The notes under the pieces: generated by a model
Database searches by the model: none
Seen by the model: the letters and a program-made list of their open reading frames with translations, nothing else
Told to the model about the DNA's origin: nothing
From: Spirochaetaceae bacterium
GTDB taxonomy: Bacteria > Spirochaetota > Spirochaetia > Treponematales > Treponemataceae
Assembly: GCA_017614995.1 (NCBI GenBank)
Contig: JAGAAX010000003.1
Span: forward strand, 1 to 64,000
Direction of reading: 5' to 3'
DNA length: 64,000 bases
Part shown: positions 7,797 to 16,320 of the stretch, in pieces
Position numbering within the stretch: the first letter of the stretch is position 1
How the letters are laid out: every line of letters begins with the position of its first letter
Position numbers and translations under genes: made by a program

Positions 7797-9518
7797 ATGA
7801 AAAAAATTATTGCACTGGTTTTATTGTTAGCTGCTGCAACCTGCCTTTTTGCGGCTAAAGAAAAAGAAGTGCCCAAAGTGAATAAGGTTATGCCGTTTAC
7901 AAAAGGGCTTAACTTATCTTGGTGGCTTGAAGATCTTGGAAGAGGTAATTCTCGTTCACTCATGTTTAACAGACAGGATTTTGAGGATATAAAAAGTCTT
8001 GGTGTCGAAGTTATAAGAATTCCAATTTTCTTTGAGGAATTCAGTTCTGGTGAGCCTGACTATATAATAGAGGACTGGCTTTGGGAGAAGATAGACAATG
8101 CGGTTGAATGGTGTACCGAATTAAAAATGTACATGCTTATTGATTTTCATAATAATACAGCGTCAGCAGGGGCTGGAACAAAAACAAAGCCAGATGTTGA
8201 AGATATGCTTGTAAAAATTTGGAAGCAGATCGCAGAACATTACAAAGATTCCGGTGAATATGTTCTCTATGAAATAATGAATGAGCCGCATATGAAAAGC
8301 GGAAACATTGCAGCAGATGTTGCCAAATGGGGAAAATTACAGGGCAATGTCCTGAAGGAAATCCGCAAAATTGATAAGACGCATACTGTAATTGTCTGCG
8401 CTGAGGACTATTGTTCTGTAAAATATCTTTTAAAACTGCCGGATTACAAGGACGACAATCTTATTTACAATTTTCACGATTATACTCCTATGCTGTTCAC
8501 ACATCAGGGCGCTAGCTGGGTAGGATTGGAAAATGTCCGTCATATTCCTTTTCCATATTCAAAAGAGAAAATGCCTGAAAAACCTAAAAATCAAGAAAAG
8601 CAAGATTGGATAGACTCCATGTTTGAAAATTATAGAACAGAGGGAAGCGAAGCCTATCTTGTAAAACCGCTTGATGAAGCTGTTAAATTTGCAAACAAAC
8701 GCGGCGTTGCCCTTATGTGCAATGAATGGGGCGTTGTTATGGATTATGCAGACAATGCAGAACGCTGTAATTGGTACCGGCTTAAGGCAAAATGGATGGA
8801 AGAGAGAAATATCTGCCGTGTAAGTTGGGATTACAAGGATAAAAACGGTATTTTTACAAATGATTCACCGGATGCAAGATTCCCTGAAGATTTAAATACA
8901 GATCTTCTTAAAGCAATGGGCTTTAATGTTCCACAAGAGAAAACACGCGACCATACTTCTTGGTTTAAAAATGCCCAGAAAACTGGTGATTATACAATTT
9001 ATAAGAACGGTTTTGTAAAAGGTATCCTTCCAGGTGTTTGGAATATAACAAAATTTAGAATCAATAAAAAAGACTCTGATGCTGAACCAGCATATATAAA
9101 TGCTCCTAAGGCAACAGCTTATGCGTGTGTCCAGTGTCTGTTTGGTGAAGAATGTGACTTTTCTTCTCTAGTAAGCAACGGGAAATCGCTCGAATTTGAA
9201 GTCTGTTCTAATCAAAAAAACTTGAATCTGTCAGTTTACTTTATGGATAAAGAAATTAACGGCTCAGGCAAAGAAAACTATCCATGGAGATGCCAGACAA
9301 TAATAAATGATAAGCTTGTTCCTGCTGACGGCAAATGGCACAAAGTAAGCATTCCGCTTAAAGAATTTGCTGATGCCGGTGCATGGAGTGACTATGAGAA
9401 TAAATGGTTTAATCCAGAAGGCTTGTTCAGCTGGTCAAAAGTATATGAACTTAGGTTTGACTTCGGCGAAAGAGGCCTCCAAAACGACGTTTCAATCCGC
9501 AACATAGCTATACGCTAA
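7797..9518 (+). CDS. Secreted GH5 glycanase with C-terminal beta-sandwich domain
   Basis: The 573-residue product starts at ATG 7797, preceded by GGGAGG. Residues 1-20 are a signal peptide (MKKIIALVLLLAAATCLFA). The GH5 domain spans about 30-380: KGLNLSWW, VIRIPIFF, the acid/base Glu in YEIMNEPH, NFHDYTPMLFTHQG and the nucleophile Glu in MCNEWGVV. Residues about 390-573 form a separate beta-rich domain with the look of a carbohydrate-binding module. It probably attacks plant or dietary beta-glycans outside the cytoplasm, while the paralogue at 4585-5625 acts inside. Regulation by the divergent XRE protein is likely. Confidence 0.88.
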   Translation: MKKIIALVLLLAAATCLFAAKEKEVPKVNKVMPFTKGLNLSWWLEDLGRGNSRSLMFNRQDFEDIKSLGVEVIRIPIFFEEFSSGEPDYIIEDWLWEKIDNAVEWCTELKMYMLIDFHNNTASAGAGTKTKPDVEDMLVKIWKQIAEHYKDSGEYVLYEIMNEPHMKSGNIAADVAKWGKLQGNVLKEIRKIDKTHTVIVCAEDYCSVKYLLKLPDYKDDNLIYNFHDYTPMLFTHQGASWVGLENVRHIPFPYSKEKMPEKPKNQEKQDWIDSMFENYRTEGSEAYLVKPLDEAVKFANKRGVALMCNEWGVVMDYADNAERCNWYRLKAKWMEERNICRVSWDYKDKNGIFTNDSPDARFPEDLNTDLLKAMGFNVPQEKTRDHTSWFKNAQKTGDYTIYKNGFVKGILPGVWNITKFRINKKDSDAEPAYINAPKATAYACVQCLFGEECDFSSLVSNGKSLEFEVCSNQKNLNLSVYFMDKEINGSGKENYPWRCQTIINDKLVPADGKWHKVSIPLKEFADAGAWSDYENKWFNPEGLFSWSKVYELRFDFGERGLQNDVSIRNIAIR

Positions 9519-9525
9519 TAGACAG

Positions 9526-9548
9526 ATTACCCGGTCACGTCGGGTAAT
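9526..9548. repeat. Short hairpin after GH5 gene
   Basis: ATTACCCG and CGGGTAAT form an 8-bp stem with a 7-base loop, starting 7 bp after the GH5 stop. There is no T run, so it is more likely a stabilising 3' hairpin or repeat arm than a simple terminator. Confidence 0.5.
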
Positions 9549-9572
9549 GACGGTTTTGTGAAACAAAAGCGA

Positions 9573-9754
9573 CTCTTTTCGCCAAATAGACTTTATCCGT
9601 AGATTAATCTGCTGCGAAAAGAGTTTCGCCGGTTGGACTATATTTGTAGGATAATCTGCTGCCATGCGTTTCCAATGCCCTTGCAGTTTTCGTAAGAAAA
9701 CTGCGCCGTTTCGCTAGATAATACCCAAACTAAAGATTAATCTGTTGCGAAACG
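9573..9754. repeat. Cluster of TTTCGC palindromic repeat units (3 copies)
   Basis: Three related units lie in tandem: 9573-9623, about 9624-9664 (incomplete) and 9708-9754. Each begins near TTTCGC, contains a GGACT/AGACT-like core and an AGATTAATCT-like palindrome, and closes with GCGAAA. The last unit touches the stop codon of the ATPase gene. A nested hairpin GCAGTTTTC/GAAAACTGC lies between units. A fourth unit occurs at 11179-11225. Confidence 0.7.
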
Positions 9755-10954
9755 CTAGTGCGAAAAGTCGCACAGCCAGTTTGCAATATCGGCGATTATA
9801 ACTCCGTCGTATGTGTATTCTTCGTGTCTTGTGCGGGCAATTATCATTTTAGGGTACGCATCTTTTATGGCAAGCAGCGGCGATATTTCACGTTCAAAAG
9901 TTGATTCAGAAGAAATGTCGTCGCTTACTTGAATATAGATTTTTTCGCTCTGCCTGATTGCAACAAAATCGATTTCTTTTTTGTAGAGCACGCCGGTGTA
10001 GACTTCGTAACCGCGCCGTAAAAGCTCTATGGCAACTATATTTTCATATATTCTGCCGTAATCAATGTTTTTTGTTCCAAGTTCAGCATATTTGAATGAA
10101 TGGTCTGCAAGATAATACTTATCTTGCGAGGAAAGATATTTTTTTCCCCTTATGTCGTAGCGGCGGATTTTGTAAAAGGCAAACGCATTGCAGAGATAGT
10201 TAAGGTATGTGCCGACTGTTTTATTGTTTGTTTTTTCCTTGTTTGAAGTAAGCGTGTTTGCAACTGTATGCGTTGAAACTTCGCAAGAAATATTGTCCAA
10301 AAGAAAATTGCTGACCTTTTCTAAAAGTTCTGTATTTCTTATTTTGTATTTGTATTTTATGTCGCGGACAATCAGCGTATTAAAGACATCTTTTATGTAG
10401 CTGTATTTCTGCTGTTCTGTCATATAGGTGAATGAACCTGCCATGCCGCCTTCTTTTGTGAATTTATCAAAAGCTTCATCGGTGTTTGAATAGTTAAAAT
10501 ATGTCAAATATTCCCTGAACGAGAATGGAAAGACGTGAATTTCAAATGTGCGTCCTGTGAACAATGTTGCAAGATCGCTTGAAAGCAGAAAAGCGTTTGA
10601 GCCGGTTATATAAATGTGGAATTTCTGCGACGCATGAAGCGAATTTATTGTTTTTTCAAAACCCTTGCAAAGATGAACTTCGTCAATAAAGAGAAAATTT
10701 TCCATACCGGCGTTGTATTGTTCCATGACATACTGATTCAAAGCATGATATTCGCCAAGCGGTTCTGAATCCACATTGTTAAAGTCAATATGAATTATAT
10801 TTGCGTTTTTGATGTTCTTTTCTGCATAGTCCATGAAAATTTCGAGCAGCTTGGATTTGCCGGAACGCCGGATTCCTGTAATAACCTTTATGTCCGGCGT
10901 TTGAATTGTATCAATGAGAAGCTGTAAATATTGCGGTCTTTGAATGAGGTACAT
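9755..10954 (-). CDS. AAA ATPase with DUF4143 domain
   Basis: This 399-residue protein has the AAA_14 plus DUF4143 architecture. Walker A is GIRRSGKS (about residues 27-34), Walker B is FLFIDEVHL (about 88-96), and ITGSNAFLLSSDL follows as sensor region. The C-terminal half holds the DUF4143 nuclease-like fold segment, including EIDFVAIRQ. Members are common in accessory parts of anaerobe genomes and their role is unsettled; a toxin-like or defence role is often suspected. There is no signal peptide. The upstream region carries four copies of a TTTCTCAAAAT word, implying tight control. Confidence 0.85.
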   Translation of the reverse strand: MYLIQRPQYLQLLIDTIQTPDIKVITGIRRSGKSKLLEIFMDYAEKNIKNANIIHIDFNNVDSEPLGEYHALNQYVMEQYNAGMENFLFIDEVHLCKGFEKTINSLHASQKFHIYITGSNAFLLSSDLATLFTGRTFEIHVFPFSFREYLTYFNYSNTDEAFDKFTKEGGMAGSFTYMTEQQKYSYIKDVFNTLIVRDIKYKYKIRNTELLEKVSNFLLDNISCEVSTHTVANTLTSNKEKTNNKTVGTYLNYLCNAFAFYKIRRYDIRGKKYLSSQDKYYLADHSFKYAELGTKNIDYGRIYENIVAIELLRRGYEVYTGVLYKKEIDFVAIRQSEKIYIQVSDDISSESTFEREISPLLAIKDAYPKMIIARTRHEEYTYDGVIIADIANWLCDFSH

Positions 10955-10972
10955 GACTACAGTATACGCTTT

Positions 10973-11063
10973 CTATTTCTCAAAATCAAGAAAAATTCAT
11001 TTTTGAGAAATAGAAACAAAATCTATTTCTCAAAATCAAAATATTTTCAAAATTGAGAAATAG
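10973..11063. promoter_or_regulatory. Four-copy inverted/direct operator array
   Basis: The word CTATTTCTCAAAAT(C) occurs at 10973-10987 and 11023-11037 in one orientation, and its complement at about 11000-11014 and 11049-11063. The units form two hairpins 50 bp apart. The array sits 19-109 bp upstream of the AAA ATPase start. Either a repressor-binding array or two RNA hairpins is possible. Confidence 0.55.
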
Positions 11064-11178
11064 AAATGCACTAATAGATTGCTTCGCCTTCGGCTCGCAA
11101 AGACGGACGGTGTACATGAACTTATGAAGCGGCGGTGTGTACATTTGCCGTCTGTTTTTGCGCATGCAAAAACAGACA

Positions 11179-11225
11179 CTTTTCGCCGATTGGACTTCAA
11201 TATAAGATTAAGCTGTTGCGAAAAG
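11179..11225. repeat. TTTCGC palindromic repeat, fourth copy
   Basis: CTTTTCGCC and its complement GCGAAAAG bracket a GGACTTC core and an AAGATTAA-like centre, matching the three units at 9573-9754. It ends exactly at the parB stop codon. Just upstream (about 11099-11150) are two further imperfect stems, including TGTACA arms, so the whole 11070-11225 spacer is palindrome-rich and non-coding. Confidence 0.7.
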
Positions 11226-12143
11226 CTAATCTTCTTTTACAAAAATCTTGTAGAGGCGGTCTAAGTCTTGGCGTGAGAAATAGTCTATCTGGATTGTGCC
11301 TTTTTCGAGGTTGCCCTTCAAAGTGACTTTTGTGCCGAGCGCAATAAGAAACTGGTGCTCAATAAAATCAATGTCCGGGTCTTTGGGCTTTTCAGCCGGC
11401 TTTGCTTTTTTTGCGCTCTGCGGTTTTTCGCCGTTAAGTTCAGCCGCATATTGCTCGGCTTCTCTTACAGAAAGGTTTGAGCCTGTAATGCGTGCAAACA
11501 GAATACGCTGGTCTGACGGGTTTGAAACCGAAAGCAGTGCGCGTGCGTGTCCGGCTGAGATTGTGCCTGCCGCAACAGCATTCAGCATATCTTCAGGTAG
11601 TTTCAACAGGCGCAGTGCATTTGCAACCGTAGAGCGCTTTTTACCCACGCGGCGGGCGGCGTCTTCCTGGCTCAGGTTTGAAAGCTGCATAAGCTGCTGA
11701 TAAGCCCTGGCTTCTTCTATCGGGTTTAAGTTTTCGCGCTGAATATTTTCAATTAACGCAACTTCAAGCTTTTTTTCATCAGAAAAGGTCTGAAAAACAA
11801 CAGGAATTTCTTCAAGGCCTGCCATTTTGGCGGCTCTTGTTCTGCGCTCGCCTGCAATTATGTAATAAGTACCGTCACCGGCGTCTTCGACCAGAATCGG
11901 CTGAATTACACCATGAATGCGGATTGATTCTGCAAGCTCTTCGAGTGCTTCGTCATTGAATTCGGTGCGCGGCTGAAAAGGGTTCGGCTTTAATTTTGAG
12001 ACTTCAAGCATAACAGGAGTGCCTGCGCTGCGGTCTGCATTTGAAACAGGTGCTGAAGCTGCTTCAGCGCTGTTGTAATCATCAGCAGCATCTTCAAAAA
12101 GTGCGTCTAAGCCTTTTCCAAGCCTTGATTCCTGCTTAGCCAC
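11226..12143 (-). CDS. parB: Chromosome partitioning protein ParB
   Basis: The 305-residue protein starts MAKQESRLGKGLDALFED, the usual ParB N-terminus. The ParB/Srx CTP-binding region spans about 48-140 with PFQPRTEF and GERRTRAAK; the helix-turn-helix lies at LSQEDAARRVGKKRSTVANA (about 160-180), followed by LRLLKLP. The C-terminal dimerisation tail ends LDRLYKIFVKED. It binds parS and spreads to organise the origin region. Its start overlaps the parA stop by 8 bp, indicating translational coupling. No parS match is visible nearby. Confidence 0.95.
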   Translation of the reverse strand: MAKQESRLGKGLDALFEDAADDYNSAEAASAPVSNADRSAGTPVMLEVSKLKPNPFQPRTEFNDEALEELAESIRIHGVIQPILVEDAGDGTYYIIAGERRTRAAKMAGLEEIPVVFQTFSDEKKLEVALIENIQRENLNPIEEARAYQQLMQLSNLSQEDAARRVGKKRSTVANALRLLKLPEDMLNAVAAGTISAGHARALLSVSNPSDQRILFARITGSNLSVREAEQYAAELNGEKPQSAKKAKPAEKPKDPDIDFIEHQFLIALGTKVTLKGNLEKGTIQIDYFSRQDLDRLYKIFVKED

Positions 12144-12891
12144 GGTTTATCACCTCTTGTGCAAGCAGCTGATAGCTTCTTGCGCCGATACAGTCTGCGT
12201 CATATTGGCAGATTGGAACGCCATGCGACGGCGCTTCTGAAAGGCGGACGTTTCTCGGAATAATTGTAGAAAAAACTTTGTCCGCAAAATAAGTCTTAAC
12301 CTGCTGAACAACTTCTTGTGCAAGGCGTGTTCTTGAATCGTACATCGTAAAGAAGATGCCGCCTATTTTCAGATTTGGGTTAAATGACTTTTGAACGCGT
12401 TTTACTGTCTGCAACAACTGGGTAATTCCCTCAAGAGCAAAATATTCGCACTGCATAGGAATTAAAACTTCGTCTGCGGCGGTAAGTCCGTTTAAGGTGA
12501 GAATGCCGAGCGACGGCGGACAGTCTATAAGAATATAGTCGTATTTCGGTACAACTGGAGCTAATGCACGTTTTAAGAAAAACTCGCGGTGGTCTTCGCC
12601 GACAAGCTCAACTGCGGCACCAGACAAATCAATTGAAGCCGGAATTGCAGAAAGTCCCGGCACGACAGTTCTTTTTATTGTCTGTTCAGCTGTCGCGCGG
12701 TTCATTACAAGTTCGTAGACGGTAGGCTTGTCTTTTTCAATGCCGACGCCCGAAGACATATTGCCCTGAGAGTCAAAATCGACAAGCAGCACTTTTTTTC
12801 CGGCAAGAGCAATATATGCTCCGATATTGATTGCTGACGTTGTTTTGCCAACGCCGCCTTTTTGATTAACAAAAACGCAAATTTTTCCCAT
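12136..12891 (-). CDS. parA: Chromosome partitioning ATPase ParA (Soj)
   Basis: The 251-residue ParA-type ATPase has the deviant Walker A KGGVGKTT at residues 11-18, Walker A' VDFDSQGN, and Walker B YDYILIDCPPSLG. It drives segregation with ParB. No ribosome site precedes ATG 12891; a TATACT box at 12898-12903 ends 6 nt before the start, so the mRNA may be leaderless. It is divergent from the methyltransferase at 12940 with only 48 bp between. Confidence 0.95.
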   Translation of the reverse strand: MGKICVFVNQKGGVGKTTSAINIGAYIALAGKKVLLVDFDSQGNMSSGVGIEKDKPTVYELVMNRATAEQTIKRTVVPGLSAIPASIDLSGAAVELVGEDHREFFLKRALAPVVPKYDYILIDCPPSLGILTLNGLTAADEVLIPMQCEYFALEGITQLLQTVKRVQKSFNPNLKIGGIFFTMYDSRTRLAQEVVQQVKTYFADKVFSTIIPRNVRLSEAPSHGVPICQYDADCIGARSYQLLAQEVINRG

Positions 12892-12894
12892 AGT

Positions 12895-12932
12895 TAGAGT
12901 ATATCAATTTTTTTCCATTGAGTATATATTAT
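12895..12932. promoter_or_regulatory. Compact divergent promoter region
   Basis: In the 48-bp gap, TATACT (minus strand, 12898-12903) lies 6 nt from the parA ATG and TATTAT (plus strand, 12927-12932) lies 7 nt from the ATG at 12940. Neither gene has a Shine-Dalgarno sequence. Both placements predict transcription starting at or next to the start codon. Confidence 0.5.
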
Positions 12933-12939
12933 TTTTATT

Positions 12940-14151
12940 ATGTCTGACTTTTCTGTTATTAAAAAGCTCTTTTTTGAAGAAACTTCCGGCTTTTTAAGGG
13001 GAATTCTTTCAAATCCTTCAAAAAATGCAAAATATAAAAAGATACGCATAAGCCCGGTTAATGCAAAAGAGGGGCTGTGCTTTCATGTCGAGCAGTTTAC
13101 TGAAAAGCAGGCGTTTCATCTGAACATGACAAAAGAAGAGATTGCTGGCTTTATCGAAAGCGCGATTCCTGAAAACTATAAGCAGGCTGTTTTTGAAACT
13201 GAATCTGAAACCGTTTCTGTCCTTGCAAATAAAAAGGGCAAAATCTCGGTAATTAGAAAACCCGCGGCTCACAAGTCTTGCTCTGACGGCAGCTGCGCCC
13301 CAAAGTCTGAAAAGTCTGAAACAAATTCGCAGAACAGAAAGAAGCAGTACATTTTGAGCGAAGGCGTTCCTGTTCCGTTTTTAGTAGAGCTTGGCGTAAT
13401 GACAAAAGACGGCGCGGTTGTGGCACAAAAATACGACAAATTCCGCCAGATAAACAGATTTCTTGAATACATTGACGATGTGCTTGACAGCGCGCTTGTT
13501 CAGCCGGACGGCAGTCCGAAGTCTGAAATTTCGATAATCGATTTTGGCTGCGGAAAGTCTTATCTTACTTTTGCGGTCTATTACTATCTTACTGTGCTTA
13601 AAAAGCTACGCGCGCGCATTGTCGGCTTAGACTTAAAAACCGAAGTCATAGAGCACTGCAACGCTCTTGCTGAAAAGCTCGGCTATGACACGCTGAAATT
13701 TCAGACCGGCGACATTGCGCAGTTTGAAGAAAATTCGGGCTTTGACCTGATGATAACGCTTCATGCCTGCGACACAGCTACAGATTATGCGCTTGCGCGC
13801 GCCGTAAAGTGGAATATTCCGGTGATTCTGTCTGTGCCATGCTGCCAGCATGAATTGAACAAGAACATTGAAAAGCAGACCGCTGCGCCCGAATTTGCCG
13901 CGCTTTTGAAATACGGAATAATCAGAGAACGCTTTGCAAGTCTTGCTACAGACGCAATGCGCGCGGAGCTTTTGGAAAGTTCAGGTTATTCGGTTCAGCT
14001 GCTTGAGTTTATAGACATGGCGCACACACCAAAGAATATTCTAATTCGCGCCGTAAAAAAGCGCGGCGGTTCTAAAGGTACAGAGACGAAGGCTTTTTCA
14101 GACTTAAAAAAAGCACTGGGCACAGCCCCAGTTTTAGAGCAGCTTCTTTAG
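12940..14151 (+). CDS. GSTCD/METTL25-like SAM-dependent methyltransferase
   Basis: The 403-residue protein has an extra N-terminal domain (about 1-115) and a class I methyltransferase domain (about 120-400). Residues about 185-200 contain the SAM motif IIDFGCGKSYLTFA, followed by VGLDLKTEVI, LMITLHACDTATDY and the diagnostic SVPCCQHEL. The last motif places it with the Methyltransf_32 group (GSTCD/METTL25 relatives), whose substrates are uncertain, possibly RNA. A Cys/Ser-rich linker (KSCSDGSCAPKS) joins the domains. It lacks a ribosome site and may be leaderless. Confidence 0.8.
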   Translation: MSDFSVIKKLFFEETSGFLRGILSNPSKNAKYKKIRISPVNAKEGLCFHVEQFTEKQAFHLNMTKEEIAGFIESAIPENYKQAVFETESETVSVLANKKGKISVIRKPAAHKSCSDGSCAPKSEKSETNSQNRKKQYILSEGVPVPFLVELGVMTKDGAVVAQKYDKFRQINRFLEYIDDVLDSALVQPDGSPKSEISIIDFGCGKSYLTFAVYYYLTVLKKLRARIVGLDLKTEVIEHCNALAEKLGYDTLKFQTGDIAQFEENSGFDLMITLHACDTATDYALARAVKWNIPVILSVPCCQHELNKNIEKQTAAPEFAALLKYGIIRERFASLATDAMRAELLESSGYSVQLLEFIDMAHTPKNILIRAVKKRGGSKGTETKAFSDLKKALGTAPVLEQLL

Positions 14152-14279
14152 GTTTCTTCTATGCAACAAAGTTTCTGATTGACAGAGCTTCTTTGTTAAG
14201 TTAAAATTTGCAATGCTGTTAGAGGTGGCGATTATTTTTTCCAAATTAAAAGACTGCCACTTCACAAAAGGAATTAGCA

Positions 14280-15950
14280 ATGGATATTGAAGATCTTGAC
14301 CCGGATATTGCCGCACTTTTGAATTCCACTGAAATGGAAGATACAGAAACGAGCGGTGTAGCTGATATGGGTGATAATTTCCCTAGCCCTGACTACGATT
14401 TTTCATCAGGTGAAGAATCATCTGGCGGAGCGGGACAACAGGAAGGCAAGGTTGATTTAACTGTTACAAAATTTGCACCTATTGAAAAATTCTTTTCAGA
14501 TACGCCTCATAAAGTTTTTGATGACCCGAACTACTATAAGACTGCACTTTCTGGTGAATCTGAAATTGCAAACAGGCTTCATTCAACACTGTCAAAGTTT
14601 TTGAAAACAGATAATCCTCAGGACAGAACTGTTTACAGACAGCAGCTTTACGGCATCTATTATGAATTTATAAGATCTGTCGCGCCAAAGCTTGCTTCTC
14701 CGTCTGTTCCTCTGCCTAAGAAATATCTTGTGCGCTACGGCCTTGTTCTGCCTTCGCTTTTTACGCCGGAGCAGAAAGCGACTTTTGCGTCTGTAATTGA
14801 AGAGAACACATCAGGCGAGCCTGTCTATTACCTTGACGAATGGCTAAGCTATATTGCTACAGGCAAGCTTACACTTTCTGCAACTGATGAAGCCCGTCCG
14901 CAGAGAAGAGGCGGCGATGACATTCAGCGTCTTATGACTTTGCAGAACAAGGCTTCTGGCAAATTGCAGACGGCTGAAAACTACCTTAAGACAAAGGTAA
15001 ATCAGCGCGGTCTCCTTGAAATTGAGCTTAAGTCTAAAATCGACCAGATTTGTGACCATTCTCCGATGTCCGGTTTCCCTTCTTTGGGCGCACCTCTTAC
15101 AGACGGTCAGAAGCGCATGTTCAACGAAATCAACGAGAAGATGCACGACCTTTTGAAGATAGACAAAGAGATAAGCCAGAACTTAAACGCTTATCAGGAT
15201 GCGTCTTCTGAAACTGAAACTTTGCAGGAAAAGATGTCAATCGCTTCTGCAACAGTCGGCGTAAGCAATGCAGACTTGATGAAGGAAATTGATACAGTCC
15301 GCCAGATGGCAAAAATGACTGTAGGCCGCAAAGGAAACCACTTTCCGATTTTCTCAAGAGACTATTACCATTGTCTGCCGCGTGGCACAGGTTTTAGAGA
15401 GAACGTAATTGACGTTCTTGCTTGGGTTGAATCTATCGACCCGGGTGTTTTTGTGCGTATGCATAAAAGCAATGCAAACAGAATCGTTCCGTATGTTCTG
15501 CTTGTTCCGACTTACGGTGAAATGGGCTTCTGTTGGGAACCTTTCGACAAATACAACAAGGTTTCAAGCCGCGGCCGTATCGCTGTTCCAATGTATCCGA
15601 AGAGCCTTCAGATTGCAGTTCTTACAGCCTGTGCAGACTTGCGCTGGCAGGTTGCCAAAGAAAAGGCTTCTTACTACTGGATGGAAGAAGGTCTTACAGG
15701 TATGTACTACCAGTGGTTTGACCAGCAGAAACTTAAAGGCGATGTAAAAGACTACTTTATCCGCGACTACATTTTGTGGATGACTAAAGAGGCTGAAGGA
15801 GTTCAGCGTCTTGACAAAGAAGTCCGCGGCGTATTCTGGCGTTATATGCCGTTCCCGCAGGAACGCAAAGACATGCTCAAGATGCGCAGCCTTGTATATG
15901 CCGATTTGTGCCAGAAAGACGCAAACCGCGCAATGTCAGACGGATATTGA
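14280..15950 (+). CDS. Uncharacterised 556-residue cytoplasmic protein
   Basis: I do not recognise the family. The N-terminal 60 residues are acidic and low complexity (MDIEDLDPDIAALLNSTEME...). A mixed helical region follows, with probable coiled coil around residues 205-330, then a well-structured C-terminal part rich in Trp and Tyr (CWEPFDKY, RWQVAKEKASYYWMEEG, WMTKEAEGVQ). There is no signal or membrane segment. AAAGGAATT precedes ATG 14280. Codon use is even and biased to well-used codons in the second half, which suggests good expression. A terminator follows directly. Confidence 0.8.
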   Translation: MDIEDLDPDIAALLNSTEMEDTETSGVADMGDNFPSPDYDFSSGEESSGGAGQQEGKVDLTVTKFAPIEKFFSDTPHKVFDDPNYYKTALSGESEIANRLHSTLSKFLKTDNPQDRTVYRQQLYGIYYEFIRSVAPKLASPSVPLPKKYLVRYGLVLPSLFTPEQKATFASVIEENTSGEPVYYLDEWLSYIATGKLTLSATDEARPQRRGGDDIQRLMTLQNKASGKLQTAENYLKTKVNQRGLLEIELKSKIDQICDHSPMSGFPSLGAPLTDGQKRMFNEINEKMHDLLKIDKEISQNLNAYQDASSETETLQEKMSIASATVGVSNADLMKEIDTVRQMAKMTVGRKGNHFPIFSRDYYHCLPRGTGFRENVIDVLAWVESIDPGVFVRMHKSNANRIVPYVLLVPTYGEMGFCWEPFDKYNKVSSRGRIAVPMYPKSLQIAVLTACADLRWQVAKEKASYYWMEEGLTGMYYQWFDQQKLKGDVKDYFIRDYILWMTKEAEGVQRLDKEVRGVFWRYMPFPQERKDMLKMRSLVYADLCQKDANRAMSDGY

Positions 15951-15967
15951 TTTCAGTCTGAACAAAG

Positions 15968-16006
15968 AAAAAGCCCCTGCCAGTTGGTCAAGGGCTTTTT
16001 CTTTTT
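15968..16006 (+). terminator. Intrinsic terminator
   Basis: AAAAGCCC and GGGCTTTT form the stem of a hairpin with a 15-base loop, followed by a T-rich run. It ends the unknown-protein gene and lies 21 bp before the end of the convergent small membrane protein gene. Confidence 0.8.
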
Positions 16007-16026
16007 ATACGATTATCAGTTTTTTA

Positions 16027-16311
16027 TCAGTCTTTATTCTTTTTTCTGAATTTTTGCGGAATAAGCGGATCAAGCTTGTCTTCAAGCTTGAATTTGATGA
16101 TAGCCCAGGCGGCAAGCTTGTGATAGGCAAAAATGCCGCATACAAATCCGGCTGTCAGACAGATTGGCGAAACAATTTGGAGTGTCTCCGGTTTCCCTTT
16201 TGTTAAAAAAGCCGCAGCAATAAAAAGAATTAAAAAAAACAAAATTGACAGAAATACTTCAACCAATGTTCCGACTGCAATAAATAGAATTGTGTTTTGT
16301 TTTTTTGTCAT
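16027..16311 (-). CDS. Small membrane protein of the lspA operon
   Basis: A 94-residue protein with two predicted membrane helices (about 8-34 and 47-67) and a basic C-terminus ending KFRKKNKD. I do not recognise a family. It starts 9 bp after the lspA stop and is the last gene of the leftward operon with lspA, the Nif3-like gene and the 380-residue membrane protein. Confidence 0.75.
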   Translation of the reverse strand: MTKKQNTILFIAVGTLVEVFLSILFFLILFIAAAFLTKGKPETLQIVSPICLTAGFVCGIFAYHKLAAWAIIKFKLEDKLDPLIPQKFRKKNKD

Positions 16312-16320
16312 ATATTCCTC

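Noticed and set aside
10955-11225. CRISPR-like array upstream of the ATPase
   Set aside because: The repeats alternate in orientation, the spacers are short and unequal, and no cas gene is present.
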